Source: JANMGV01 sp037440405 (GTDB taxonomy: Bacteria > Planctomycetota > Planctomycetia > Pirellulales > Pirellulaceae). Taken from it: 64,000 nt of DNA. Below, piece by piece: positions 1 through 8,294 of this stretch. The notes under the pieces are model-generated. The model was not told where the DNA came from and did no database searches. It worked only from the letters and a program-made list of their open reading frames with translations. Position 1 is the first letter of the stretch. Each line of letters opens with the position of its first letter. The stretch lies in assembly GCA_037440405.1 (NCBI GenBank), contig JBBIUE010000019.1, positions 1 to 64,000 of the forward strand, given 5' to 3'. The translations under genes were made by a program, and so were the position numbers.

Positions 1-406
1 CGTTTCATGTCCAGACCAGTTTTTTACCCTCGCACCGGGCTGTGAACGGTTACACATCCGCCTGACGTTTCTCTCAGTCGAGCCATTACTAGAAAACCTT
101 GGAACGATAAGTCTTGAGGGGATAGACTGGGTAATTGTTGGGGGAGAAAGCGGTCCTGGATCTCGACCAATGTAAGAGCAGTGGGTGATTGATATTCGAG
201 ATCAATGTTTGGCCTCGAAGATTCCATTCTTTTTCAAACAGTGGGGCGGCGTTCGAAAGAAACAAGCTGGGCGACTTCTTGACGAGCAGATCTACGACGA
301 GTTTCCTACGGTTATTCGGGAATCAATTCCTTCTATTCAAGTTCGTAAACAACTTATTGTAGAACTAACTGAAACCGTCACAAAATGGCGGTCCCAAACA
401 GAGTAA
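1..406 (+). pseudogene. DUF5131 (phage Gp37/Gp68-like) gene remnant, broken by a stop
   Basis: The frame that ends at 406 matches the C-terminal half of the DUF5131 family (phage Gp37/Gp68-like), whose function is not well established. Upstream are the motifs FLSVEPLL and WVIVGGESGPGSRPM, and downstream are IRDQC and FFFKQWGG followed by the usual K/R-rich tail. An in-frame TAA at 173-175 lies between these two blocks, so the protein cannot be made in one piece. The stretch before about 70 also fits the family poorly, which suggests further decay. The 5' part lies outside the window. The segment from 185 could in theory start at a GTG, but it would encode only the tail. I read it as a dead copy of an accessory or phage-derived gene. 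A sequencing error at 173 is the main alternative. Confidence 0.75.
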
Positions 407-442
407 CTGCTCCTTGTTGGTGCCAGCCACCATAATCTGGTA

Positions 443-530
443 CCCTGCCAGACAAGCTGGCAAGGGGTGCGGCTTTCTCGTCGCGTTTCTAGCTGTCCAA
501 ACTCCCGTTCCCGCCAGGCAAACTGGCGGG
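443..530. repeat. Two REP-like palindromes with a shared GCCAG/CTGGC core
   Basis: Two small hairpins lie 43 bases apart. The first spans 443-466 and pairs CCCTGCCAG with CTGGCAAGGG imperfectly. The second spans 510-530 and pairs CCCGCCAG with CTGGCGGG perfectly over 8 bp around the loop GCAAA. Both share the GCCAG-loop-CTGGC core and a G-run after it. Neither is followed by a T-run, so they do not look like terminators. They resemble REP-type intergenic palindromes. Confidence 0.55.
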
Positions 531-576
531 GGACAAACAGGAGTGAAAATGGATGGAATCAAACTGCCTTAATGAC

Positions 577-610
577 ATCAACCAGCCGTTTGGATCAACC
601 AGCCTTTTGG
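577..610. repeat. 17-bp tandem duplication
   Basis: The unit ATCAACCAGCCGTTTGG at 577-593 is followed directly by a copy with one changed base (CTTTTGG instead of CGTTTGG) at 594-610. A partial inverted echo (CCAAACGG) lies about 20 bases further on. It looks like a recent slippage duplication in non-coding DNA. Confidence 0.7.
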
Positions 611-766
611 CTAAATAGTGCATCACCAAACGGACGAAGTATCTCGCCTCCCTGCTAATGGAGTAACGGCGCTACCCGCTAAGAATTGCAGCTTACCCCC
701 TATCCCTGCACTCTGAAGGGTACCGGATTTCAACTGACTGAGAATCTTGCTGCGATGACGGGAACG

Positions 767-2305
767 TCACGTCCAGATTTGGCGATCGAGCATACGATAA
801 TTGATAGCTTCGGCGAGGTGTTCGGGGCGAATATCCGACTGATCATCCAAATCGGCTATGGTTCGGGCGACTCGGATGATTTTATCATGGGCTCGGGCCG
901 ACAATCCCATTTCGGTGACAGCTTGCTTTAGGATCGTCTGACAGTCACGATTCAGTTTGCAGTGTTGCCGAAGAAGTCGGCTGGACATCTGTGCATTCGC
1001 GCGGGCTGGTGTGTTAGCCAAGCGTCGGCTCTGCCGCTCGCGAGCTTGAGTCACTTCTGTACGCATTTCCAAGCTGCTGGTGCCTGGAGTCCCTGAGGAA
1101 AGTTCTTCGAAGGGAACTGCAGGAACTTCGATATGGATGTCGATGCGATCTAAGAGTGGACCGGAGATGCGGCTCATGTAACGCTCGATTTGAATCGGCG
1201 TACAATTGCAGGTCCTGCGTGGGTCGGTGCGATAGCCGCAGGGGCAAGGATTCAGCGCCGCGACCAACATGAAGTCTGCAGGAAACGTGCTGCTGTTGAG
1301 CGCTCGAGAAATCGTTACTACCCGATCCTCCAATGGCTGCCTCATTACTTCGAGCGTCTTGCGATTAAATTCAGGAAGCTCATCGAGGAACAAGACACCG
1401 TTGTGAGCCAAACTGATTTCGCCTGGAGCAGGCGGACTTCCGCCTCCCACGAGTCCGGCTTCCGAGATGGTATGGTGCGGAGAGCGAAAGGGTCGTTGTG
1501 CCATCAGCGGTTGCCCTGGACGAAGTCGCCCAAGAACCGAGTAGACCCGCGACGTTTCAATCGACTCGTCCGCAGTTAATGTTGGCAAGATGGTTGGCAG
1601 ACGCTTGGCCAGCATCGTCTTTCCCGAACCTGGCGGCCCCAACATGAGAATATTATGCGAACCGGCAGCAGCGATCATTAAGGCTCGTTTGGTCGTTTCT
1701 TGACCTCGAACATCGGCGAAGTCCACGTCATACGAGCTGAACGTTTCAAATAACTCCTCCAGCCGCGACGGCTGGGGATCGATTGCGAGTTGCCCTGCCA
1801 GAAATCCAATCGCCTCGGTCAAGCAGGAAACCGGAATCACTTCGATTCCCTCAACTACCGCAGCTTCTGCTGCATTTTCGGTCGGGACGATGATGCCGCG
1901 CAGCGAGCGATCTTTGACGGCTGCCATCGCCATGGACAAAGCGCCCTTGATGGGTCGCGTTTGCCCTTCGAGAGCTAGTTCGCCAACAACAGCATACTGG
2001 TCGAGTAGCTCTGAAGATATTTGCCCGCTACCGACGAGGATTCCAAGCGATATCGATAAGTCGAAGGATGCGGCTTGCTTGGGAAGCTCGGCGGGGGCAA
2101 GATTGATGATGATACGCTCATGGGGACGTTGATATCCGCTATTCACGATCGCTCGTTCGACGCGATGGGTACTCTCGCGGACCGCCTGTTCAGGCAATCC
2201 GACAAGCACGGTTTTCGGAAGCGGGCTCGACGCAATATCGACTTCGACTTCAACAGGAACAGCATCAATTCCAACGAGCGAAAACGTCTTTAGTTTTGCC
2301 AACAT
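767..2305 (-). CDS. comM: YifB/ComM family Mg-chelatase-like AAA+ ATPase
   Basis: This 512-residue protein belongs to the YifB/ComM family. In naturally competent bacteria ComM is a hexameric branch-migration helicase that helps integrate incoming single-stranded DNA. The N-terminal 170 residues form the ChlI/Lon-S5-like fold (for example ASFDLSISLGIL near 80-90). The AAA+ core has Walker A GPPGSGKT at 223-230, the FRSPHHTISEAGLVGG block, and LFLDELPEF as Walker B. NPCPCG followed by CNCTP is the family cysteine motif, and a C-terminal Mg-chelatase helical domain follows. Length is normal for the family and the ATG at 2305 gives the expected MLAKLKTFSLVGIDA start. No competence gene is adjacent, so a role in transformation is inferred only from the family. 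Confidence 0.93.
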   Translation of the reverse strand: MLAKLKTFSLVGIDAVPVEVEVDIASSPLPKTVLVGLPEQAVRESTHRVERAIVNSGYQRPHERIIINLAPAELPKQAASFDLSISLGILVGSGQISSELLDQYAVVGELALEGQTRPIKGALSMAMAAVKDRSLRGIIVPTENAAEAAVVEGIEVIPVSCLTEAIGFLAGQLAIDPQPSRLEELFETFSSYDVDFADVRGQETTKRALMIAAAGSHNILMLGPPGSGKTMLAKRLPTILPTLTADESIETSRVYSVLGRLRPGQPLMAQRPFRSPHHTISEAGLVGGGSPPAPGEISLAHNGVLFLDELPEFNRKTLEVMRQPLEDRVVTISRALNSSTFPADFMLVAALNPCPCGYRTDPRRTCNCTPIQIERYMSRISGPLLDRIDIHIEVPAVPFEELSSGTPGTSSLEMRTEVTQARERQSRRLANTPARANAQMSSRLLRQHCKLNRDCQTILKQAVTEMGLSARAHDKIIRVARTIADLDDQSDIRPEHLAEAINYRMLDRQIWT

Positions 2306-2837
2306 GTTGTCGAACTACTGAAAAGTTAAATGCTTCGCACTGCAAGCGTACATTCCATTGAAATAGGTTGGTGTAGACTTTCTGAAACCTATCAGCGAAT
2401 GGTCCACTCGCTCAATATTCGAGTCTTTCATGGACACGAGCGACAAAAGTCACTTTGCCTTTGGCAAGGGCTCTGAGTCGTCATGGATAGCATGAGCAAA
2501 AGCCATGAATCGTCCCTGGCTTGCACTGCGGGCTACCTTTGTCGCTCGTGTCCTGATGGATTACCTTTCGATCGTCTTCTAATGTCCCGCGAATCACCAG
2601 TGGCGTCAATGACTGCTGACCGGGGCAATACGTAGTCTCGATGATCTCCATTCGTCGACAATGAACTATCGTGTGACGAAATCGCCGACGAAGCGAACTT
2701 TGCCCGATTTGTATCGGAACGATCGTAGCTTGCTAAGATCGCTGGGGGCCTTTGCTTGGAATTCGTTTCGGAAAAGGCCCGAACTTCCATAGAAAACTGT
2801 CATTTTCTCGAAGAGCCAATATTGGTAGACTCCCGCC
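2306..2837. other. Divergent intergenic region carrying a repeat element
   Basis: This region separates the divergent comM and permease genes and should contain both promoters. I see no gene. A 120-bp element with inverted ends sits at 2433-2552 and has a second copy at 49620-49739. The stretch after it, up to 2837, shows no further recognisable signal. Confidence 0.6.
2433..2552. repeat. 120-bp MITE/REPIN-like element, copy 1
   Basis: The element begins GACACGAGCGACAAAAGT and ends with the reverse complement of that sequence, 17 of 18 bases matching, so it has long terminal inverted repeats. A second element of the same length lies at 49620-49739. My ungapped count gives 98 identical bases out of 120. 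It is non-coding and intergenic. This fits a small non-autonomous mobile element (MITE) or a REPIN-like palindrome pair. No target-site duplication is obvious. Confidence 0.8.
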
Positions 2838-4034
2838 ATGTTTTGGCCAGGCAAATACCATCGATTCCTACTTGGCGAAGTCCTTCGACTTTTTCTTACG
2901 GCACTCGCAGCAGTCACGATTCTCAGTGTGCTGTTCGGGGTCATCGAGAAGTTAATCGAAGAAGGACTGGGGGTCTTGGCGATCGTTCAACTCATTCCGT
3001 TCGTCTTGCTCTTGTCGCTTCCCTTCGTGATGCCCGCCACTCTTTTATTTGCAGCCAGCAGCATCATTGGACGGCTCGCAGCGGATAATGAGATCATCGC
3101 GATCAAAAGTGCTGGTATTTCTCCGATTCGAGTCGTCGCGCCCGTGCTTCTGCTCGCTCTCTGCCTGAGTCCGCTAGCCGTGCTCACAAACGATCTGGCA
3201 GTCTCTTGGGGACGACCGGGAATTAATCGAGTGGTAATGCAATCGCTTGAAGAAATTATCTATCGAGTCCTTCGATCGCATCGATCGTACAGTTCCCCGA
3301 ATGGTTTCTCGGTCCACGTGCAAGATGTTCAGGACCGCTGGCTGATTCGGCCAACCATTATCGTTTACAGCTCCGGCAGTGGTGAATCGCAGACCATTAT
3401 GGCGGAGAAAGCACAACTCAACTGGAATCCCGAACGCCAGAACTTGACCATGAAGCTCGTCAATTACGAGTCATTTGGCCCCAAGTTCAGCTTGATCGTC
3501 GCTGGCACCCAAGAGCTGGAACTACCCCGATATCTTTCAGCAAAGAAGAAGGATAACTCGGATAGTCCTTCGCAATTTGCACTCAGCGAAATCGGGGCGC
3601 AAATGTCCTGGGAGAAGTTCAAAATACGAAACAACCGCGCCATGTTGGCTTCGCATGTATCAACCTCGATGTTAACCGGGCGAGCAGGATTGATGGATGA
3701 CGAAATGTCAAAACACTATGCATGGGTGGTTTCCGCGAGTGAGCAGCGATTGTGGAGATTGCGAACCGAGCCATGGAGGCGCTGGGCCGCAGGATTCTGC
3801 TGTTTCTTCTTCGTCTGGCTCGGAGTGCCACTTGCTGTCCTTATGAAAAATGGTGACTATTGGACCACGTTCGGGATGTGCTTCATTCCGATCTTATTGC
3901 TGTACTATCCAGTTTTCGCATTCGGACTGGATCGAGCGAAGGATGGGTCCTGGCCACCCTTCTGCGTCTGGCTGGGCAACTTCGTGTTGTTCTCCGTGGG
4001 AGCGTTCCTGTTCCGTCGCGTCTATCGATCTTAA
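2838..4034 (+). CDS. LptF/LptG (YjgP/YjgQ) family permease
   Basis: The 398-residue protein matches the YjgP/YjgQ family. In the Lpt system LptF and LptG form the inner-membrane channel that works with the ATPase LptB to extract lipopolysaccharide. The N-terminus has the family pattern: a first membrane helix near residues 14-35, a second hydrophobic block near 47-75, and the family segment AADNEIIAIKSAGIS followed by a third helix near 97-117. The soluble middle part (about 130-300) corresponds to the periplasmic jellyroll. Three further helices close the protein (RRWAAGFCCFFFVWLG onward). Only one copy is present here, whereas LptF and LptG usually occur as a pair, so the partner must lie elsewhere. 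I cannot decide between LptF and LptG. The start has no strong ribosome site. Confidence 0.85.
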   Translation: MFWPGKYHRFLLGEVLRLFLTALAAVTILSVLFGVIEKLIEEGLGVLAIVQLIPFVLLLSLPFVMPATLLFAASSIIGRLAADNEIIAIKSAGISPIRVVAPVLLLALCLSPLAVLTNDLAVSWGRPGINRVVMQSLEEIIYRVLRSHRSYSSPNGFSVHVQDVQDRWLIRPTIIVYSSGSGESQTIMAEKAQLNWNPERQNLTMKLVNYESFGPKFSLIVAGTQELELPRYLSAKKKDNSDSPSQFALSEIGAQMSWEKFKIRNNRAMLASHVSTSMLTGRAGLMDDEMSKHYAWVVSASEQRLWRLRTEPWRRWAAGFCCFFFVWLGVPLAVLMKNGDYWTTFGMCFIPILLLYYPVFAFGLDRAKDGSWPPFCVWLGNFVLFSVGAFLFRRVYRS

Positions 4035-4676
4035 CCAGACCTCGCTCAGCAATGGCCATGTTTAGCCAATCGGTGCTGACTGAGCGCATTCTCGTCGTCA
4101 TGTGACTCAACAACTAAATCGAGCGCTGTGAGGGCATGCAATTTAGGTCCAAAGAATAGTGATGGACCGGTGATGAATGGTTTCGTAGCGGAAGGACTTA
4201 AGCTTGTCCATTCATCACTTTCGCGTTGTTCGATCGGTGTCGATTATGGGTTATTTGAGTCTTAGTCGTTTACTTCGCATGTCGGATTGCCCGGCACCCG
4301 AACGGACCGATCGATCGCCACCCGTTTCGAACTCAATTTTCTGGCTCAGGCCCTGATGTACCTACCGATTTGCCGTTAACCCAAGTTCTGTTCTTTACCT
4401 CGAAGCGATCCACCAACACCGAATCGTTGCGAGAATTCGCGAGAGTTCGGATTCTTTCGATATTCGCATTAGAGCCATTTGAAGGAGCTTCCTACCGAAC
4501 TCTGCCGTGTACCGTTTTTGCTTTTAATCCGAATCTATTAGTCATGCCGTTCATCCGACCAACGCGACTTTTTTCGCTCCTGCAGGGATGGAATACTTTT
4601 CTGCTCCGCGAGAACTGGAAATGCCGAGTTTCAATCGTCGAGATGTTTTGAGAACTCAATTGGAGCAATCCTCTGC
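4035..4676. other. Intergenic region with a long inverted repeat
   Basis: About 640 bases without a supported gene. The segment 4170-4180 (GTGATGAATGG) is repeated in inverted orientation at 4208-4218, giving an 11-bp perfect stem around a 27-base loop that itself contains GGAC/GTCC. There is no T-run after it. An open frame at 4370-4651 exists but has no recognisable features, so I do not call it. Confidence 0.5.
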
Positions 4677-4991
4677 ATGGCAAAAAAAGAAATCTTTCGA
4701 GTAGTCACTCGGGCCAAGGATGGCACCATTCGTATCAACGATTTCCATTCCCCGGAAGCGATCCTCGAAAGCCATGCTCAAGTCGGCACGGACGATTGCA
4801 GTACGGACTTGGCAATTCGAGGTCTTCCCGTCTTCCGTGGTTTGATTGGGCCCATTCCAGAAGGTCGCAATATCGTTCGCTACGAGTCGCCGGACGTATT
4901 TGAAATCATGACCAAGGAATGGGTGAACACCAAAATCAAGCGCCGACGCCGAACAACTAGCGGCTTCGAGGCGCAGACGGGCATCCAATAA
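4677..4991 (+). CDS. Small conserved-looking protein of unknown function
   Basis: This 104-residue protein is not recognised. It is predicted to be cytoplasmic, with no signal peptide or membrane segment. The first part mixes charged and hydrophobic residues (EIFRVVTRAKDGTIRINDF). The middle reads like a compact folded domain, and the tail is basic (KIKRRRRTTSG). It stops 12 bases before the stop codon of the convergent transporter gene. Codon use resembles that of its neighbours, and an internally clean frame with an ATG start supports a real gene. The basic tail could allow nucleic-acid contact, but that is speculation. Confidence 0.6.
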   Translation: MAKKEIFRVVTRAKDGTIRINDFHSPEAILESHAQVGTDDCSTDLAIRGLPVFRGLIGPIPEGRNIVRYESPDVFEIMTKEWVNTKIKRRRRTTSGFEAQTGIQ

Positions 4992-5003
4992 CTTGCTTCC
5001 AAG

Positions 5004-6356
5004 CTAACTCGCCAAGTCCGTTTCGAATCGATCCAGCATAATGGCAACGGTCATGTCTCCCATGACATTGACCGCAGATCGAACGCGCGCCAACACCCAA
5101 TCGACAGGAAGGATCAACGGCCAGTAGATTGCAATCTGTTCTTCCGAGAATCCAGCAACCGACAGCACTAAAGGAAGCATCACATAGCCAGCCTCGGGAA
5201 TGCCCGCGATTCCAACGCCGGCCATGATCGAGGCAGCAAGAACGATGAGTTGCTCGCTCCAACCCAGATTCATTCCTGTCGCTTGTGCCAGAAATAGCAC
5301 CGCCATCGCTTCATAAAGCATGATGCCATCGTTGTTCAGATTGGTTCCAATGCACGTGGACAATCGCGCCGAAGTGATGCTGACTTTTAGCTTGTCAGTC
5401 AAACATTGAAGTGTCACCGGTACGGTCGCCAGACTACTGTTTGTCGATAGGCCGGTAAAAACTGCGTCGGCTGCTGCCGTTAGAAATGCCTGCGGCGTCT
5501 TTCCACCCACAAGCCAATTCGCCATTGGATAGTACACCAAGGCATGAAAGCCGAGCGTCAGCATGATGAAGCCAAAAAAGGTCAATAACCCCTGAAATGC
5601 CTCCAGTCCGTATTTGGATACCACACTCGCCACGGTTCCCAAAACTGCTAGAGGTACAAGTCGGACCAGCCAACCAAGCAACTTCATGAATGCTCGATAG
5701 AGCGCTTCAATGCTGATAGGAATTGGATGCCGATCGCAATCGCCCTGGTCTGGAGTGTTCACTTGGGAATCCAATGGTGCAGGGGAAGTTCCGCTGCTTT
5801 CCTGAGTTGAAGAATAAAGGACTCCCCGCAACGCGGCACCAATCAAAATCGCAATGAATACCGCTCCAAGCACCTGGTTCTCCAAAAACGGTTCCAGAAT
5901 GGAGCTAGGGATCATACGAAGCAGATTGTCGATTGGAGAAAGACTTGCCTCGGGCACGTCCAGCGGCAATGTCTCCGCTGCTGAACTACCGATCGTTCCT
6001 CGCATTCTCTCACCTGGCCGAAGGACATTGACGAGCGTGACTCCCACTGAGAAAGCGACGGTCACATTGAAGACGCAAATGGTGACGAGCCGGGCGCCAT
6101 GAGTCCAAGTCATTCTCGTTCGCAACATGCCGTCAAGAATCGCAAAGAAGATCAACGGTACGGCGAGAGTCTTGATGCTGGCGATAATCACCTTCCCAAA
6201 ATCTGCTAGTTTGGGAACGATCTTACTAAGTCGCTCGGAATTTGGATGAGTATGCAAATATTGCCCGAGAGCGATTCCAATCACAACGCAAAGAACGACC
6301 TGTGCTGGAATGGAGCATAGCAGTCGCCCGACGCGTGATTGAACATTCTCGGGCAT
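5004..6356 (-). CDS. Dicarboxylate/amino acid:cation symporter (SDF family)
   Basis: A 450-residue transporter of the sodium/dicarboxylate symporter family (GltP, DctA, GltPh relatives), which moves C4-dicarboxylates or acidic amino acids with H+ or Na+. The sequence is rich in membrane helices, beginning with a helix that includes VVLCVVIGIALGQYL and followed by FGKVIIASIKTLAVPLIFF. Hairpin HP1 carries the serine-rich FTGLSTNSSLATVPVT motif. The substrate-site region reads TNLNNDGIMLYEAM, a variant of the usual NMDGT motif. HP2 is AGVGIAGIPEAG, followed by DWVLARVRSAVNVMGD with the conserved aspartate and arginine. I chose the ATG at 6356 (MPENVQSRVG). A start at 6434 would add 26 atypical residues. 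A loop insertion near 215-245 is rich in polar residues. Substrate cannot be predicted. Confidence 0.88.
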   Translation of the reverse strand: MPENVQSRVGRLLCSIPAQVVLCVVIGIALGQYLHTHPNSERLSKIVPKLADFGKVIIASIKTLAVPLIFFAILDGMLRTRMTWTHGARLVTICVFNVTVAFSVGVTLVNVLRPGERMRGTIGSSAAETLPLDVPEASLSPIDNLLRMIPSSILEPFLENQVLGAVFIAILIGAALRGVLYSSTQESSGTSPAPLDSQVNTPDQGDCDRHPIPISIEALYRAFMKLLGWLVRLVPLAVLGTVASVVSKYGLEAFQGLLTFFGFIMLTLGFHALVYYPMANWLVGGKTPQAFLTAAADAVFTGLSTNSSLATVPVTLQCLTDKLKVSITSARLSTCIGTNLNNDGIMLYEAMAVLFLAQATGMNLGWSEQLIVLAASIMAGVGIAGIPEAGYVMLPLVLSVAGFSEEQIAIYWPLILPVDWVLARVRSAVNVMGDMTVAIMLDRFETDLAS

Positions 6357-6791
6357 CCGATCAAACCCCGTGTGATCAATTTCAGTCTTGGCGAATCGGG
6401 TCGATGAAGGCGAACGGCAAACAAAAGTTACCAACTATAAGCCACTGCGTCAGCGAGGGATCACCGATTTTTCCTCACTTCGTTTTCGGGCTTGTGGACT
6501 TTCCATTGTCGCTTGTCTAAATCGATCGCAACCGTTCACGCCTCGCGCGCAGGCAGCCACCATTTTGGCGAATAACGTGCTCCATTCGCTTCCAAGGATA
6601 TCAAACCAAAATGGCTTAGACCTGCCGCTAAACGAAAATCCTGACTCCAATCGTGAACGCTTGCCATCGATTGACGGCTATGTCGACTCTATCCCATACA
6701 GAGAGCCAATTTCACTTCCAGCCAGGGATTTTCTTGAACGCGCTCTGCTGACTCTTCGTCTGCTCGGTAAGTCAGAACGACTGGACTAGGA
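6357..6791. other. Intergenic region carrying a repeat element
   Basis: No gene is supported between the symporter start and the end of the EF-hand gene. A 130-bp repeat with inverted ends occupies 6531-6660, and the same family recurs at 37161-37291. The remainder is unremarkable. Confidence 0.55.
6531..6660. repeat. 130-bp dispersed repeat family 2, copy 1
   Basis: The segment starts with CGTTCACG (6533-6540) and ends with its exact reverse complement CGTGAACG (6652-6659). It aligns along its whole length with 37161-37291. I count about 94 matches over 131 aligned positions with a single one-base gap. Best conserved are TTCACGCCTC, TTTGGCGA, GCTTCCAA and TCCTGACTCCA. Both copies are intergenic. 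The lower identity suggests an older family than the 120-bp element at 2433. Confidence 0.7.
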
Positions 6792-8294
6792 TCATTTTTT
6801 CCGGAATGAGTAATACTCGGCAAGTGAGATCCGACCATCTCCGTTCGTATCGACTCGCGAAAAATCTCCTTCGGAAGCATTCCATTCGTCGATGGACAAG
6901 TAACCGTTCTGATCCCGATCGCGAGATGTAATTTGTTTTTCGACCCATTCTACCCACCGTTGGTTTGCGTCGGCGGGCAAGCCATCGCGAGGAATGGAAT
7001 ACTTGCCGCTCCCAGACTTTGCAGACGCCCCCCCGGTGCCGCTACCCGATGAGGCACCGGACGCCGAGTCGGGCGACGCTGTGGTCGAAGTACTTGCTGT
7101 CGAGCGTTCTGCGAGAATGCCTTTTTTGGTCGCTTCCAAGCACTCCTTCGCGGTAATGTAGCCGTCCTGATTCGTGTCGAACTGCAAGAACTTTTCAATG
7201 ACCGTTTCATTCCAAGTCGATGCGAATTCTTTCATCGAGACTTGCCCATCTCCGTTGGAATCCGAGTCGACAAACCAGCTAGGAAGTCCCTGAACTCGAC
7301 GACCGTCCTTGCTCTCTGGAGGGCGATAGGTTGCCCTGGAGTCCCAAAGCCCTTTTTCTTGGACGGGTGACGCCCACTGACTCGAGTTACCGGCAGCACC
7401 TCCCTGCATGTTCGACCAACCGGAGTTGTTATTGGCCGCAAAGTTATTGCCGCCGTTGTTACCACGCGAGCGATCACGGTCGGACCCACCCGAACTTTGG
7501 CCGGAAGATGAATTACCAGCCAAGCGGATTCGAGCGTAGCGGACTGAGAGTTCCTCGCGCGATAGCTTGCCGTCGCCGTTGCGATCGTACTGCATTGGAT
7601 TGTCCCGAAAGCGTCCCGCAGTCAGCTCGTTTTGATCCAAGAAGCCATCTCGATTTGAATCATATCGCCGCAAACGCTCGTCCGCTTCGCGCATATCCTC
7701 TTCCTGAACCCTTACTGCAAACAATTCGCTGTCTGAGCCAAACCCAGGTACTTTCTCAGGCGTCTTCGAACTCCCAAATCCCGGAACTAATGACTTGCTA
7801 TTGACCGAAGCTTCTTCGCCAGTGTCTCCCCACGATCCCCAGGCTCCCCAGCCACCACCCATTCCTCCATCGCCACCTCTTCCCGTACGCATTCGTTCGA
7901 ATTCAGAAGTTAGAGTTGCAATGGGAATGGGCTTATTCAAATCGATATTTGGATTGTTACGCGCGATACGATCGAGGAAAAAGCGCGCCGGCCCTTGCAT
8001 CTCGTCCGGATCAAGCATCCCGTTACCGTTGACGTCCATTCGCGCCATAAAGCCCGACGGATCGAAGCCCCCTCCCTGGCCTCCTCCCATGCCCATCATC
8101 ATCATGCCGCCACCCGGACCGCCGGGGCCGCCCATCATCATCATGCCACCCCCTGGACCTCCGCCGCCCATTCCGCGGTCACCTCCTCCACGGTCCCCAC
8201 CTCCCCGGTCGCCACCGCGCTGTGCAAACGCAGTTGAATTCAACGCGAGGCACACCAATAAACCGGTAGTAGCTTTGAACGTGATCTTTTTCAT
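6792..8294 (-). CDS. Secreted protein with seven EF-hand calcium sites
   Basis: A 500-residue exported protein. Residues 1-24 form a signal peptide ending AFA before QRGG. Residues 25-78 are a low-complexity stretch of Gly, Arg, Asp and runs of Met (GGGDRG and MMMMG repeats). Seven EF-hand loops of the D-x-[DN]-x-[DN]-G-x-[ILV]-[DS]-x-x-E type then appear at about 87-98, 212-223, 237-248, 345-356, 373-384, 459-470 and 482-493. Ser/Gly/Asn-rich linkers lie between them near 260-310 and 395-430. Such proteins bind Ca2+ and are common in planctomycetes, where their role is mostly unknown. The spacing of loops 2-3, 4-5 and 6-7 suggests three EF-hand pairs plus one single hand. It is transcribed divergently from dnaK. 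Start at 8294 is well supported by the signal peptide. Confidence 0.87.
   Translation of the reverse strand: MKKITFKATTGLLVCLALNSTAFAQRGGDRGGGDRGGGDRGMGGGGPGGGMMMMGGPGGPGGGMMMMGMGGGQGGGFDPSGFMARMDVNGNGMLDPDEMQGPARFFLDRIARNNPNIDLNKPIPIATLTSEFERMRTGRGGDGGMGGGWGAWGSWGDTGEEASVNSKSLVPGFGSSKTPEKVPGFGSDSELFAVRVQEEDMREADERLRRYDSNRDGFLDQNELTAGRFRDNPMQYDRNGDGKLSREELSVRYARIRLAGNSSSGQSSGGSDRDRSRGNNGGNNFAANNNSGWSNMQGGAAGNSSQWASPVQEKGLWDSRATYRPPESKDGRRVQGLPSWFVDSDSNGDGQVSMKEFASTWNETVIEKFLQFDTNQDGYITAKECLEATKKGILAERSTASTSTTASPDSASGASSGSGTGGASAKSGSGKYSIPRDGLPADANQRWVEWVEKQITSRDRDQNGYLSIDEWNASEGDFSRVDTNGDGRISLAEYYSFRKK

Larger units (their letters stand above)
407..766. other. Intergenic stretch with short palindromes, no gene
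   Basis: No convincing gene is visible between the DUF5131 remnant and the 3' end of comM. The stretch holds two related palindromes (443-530) and a 17-bp tandem duplication (577-610). The rest shows nothing I can name. Confidence 0.6.

Noticed and set aside
43..172. Frameshift rather than a stop as the main damage in the DUF5131 remnant
   Set aside because: The two conserved blocks on both sides of position 173 are in the same frame, so the stop codon is the break there. Damage before 70 remains possible but cannot be placed.
4370..4651. 93-residue open frame in the spacer before 4677
   Set aside because: No ribosome site, no domain and irregular composition; it could be chance.
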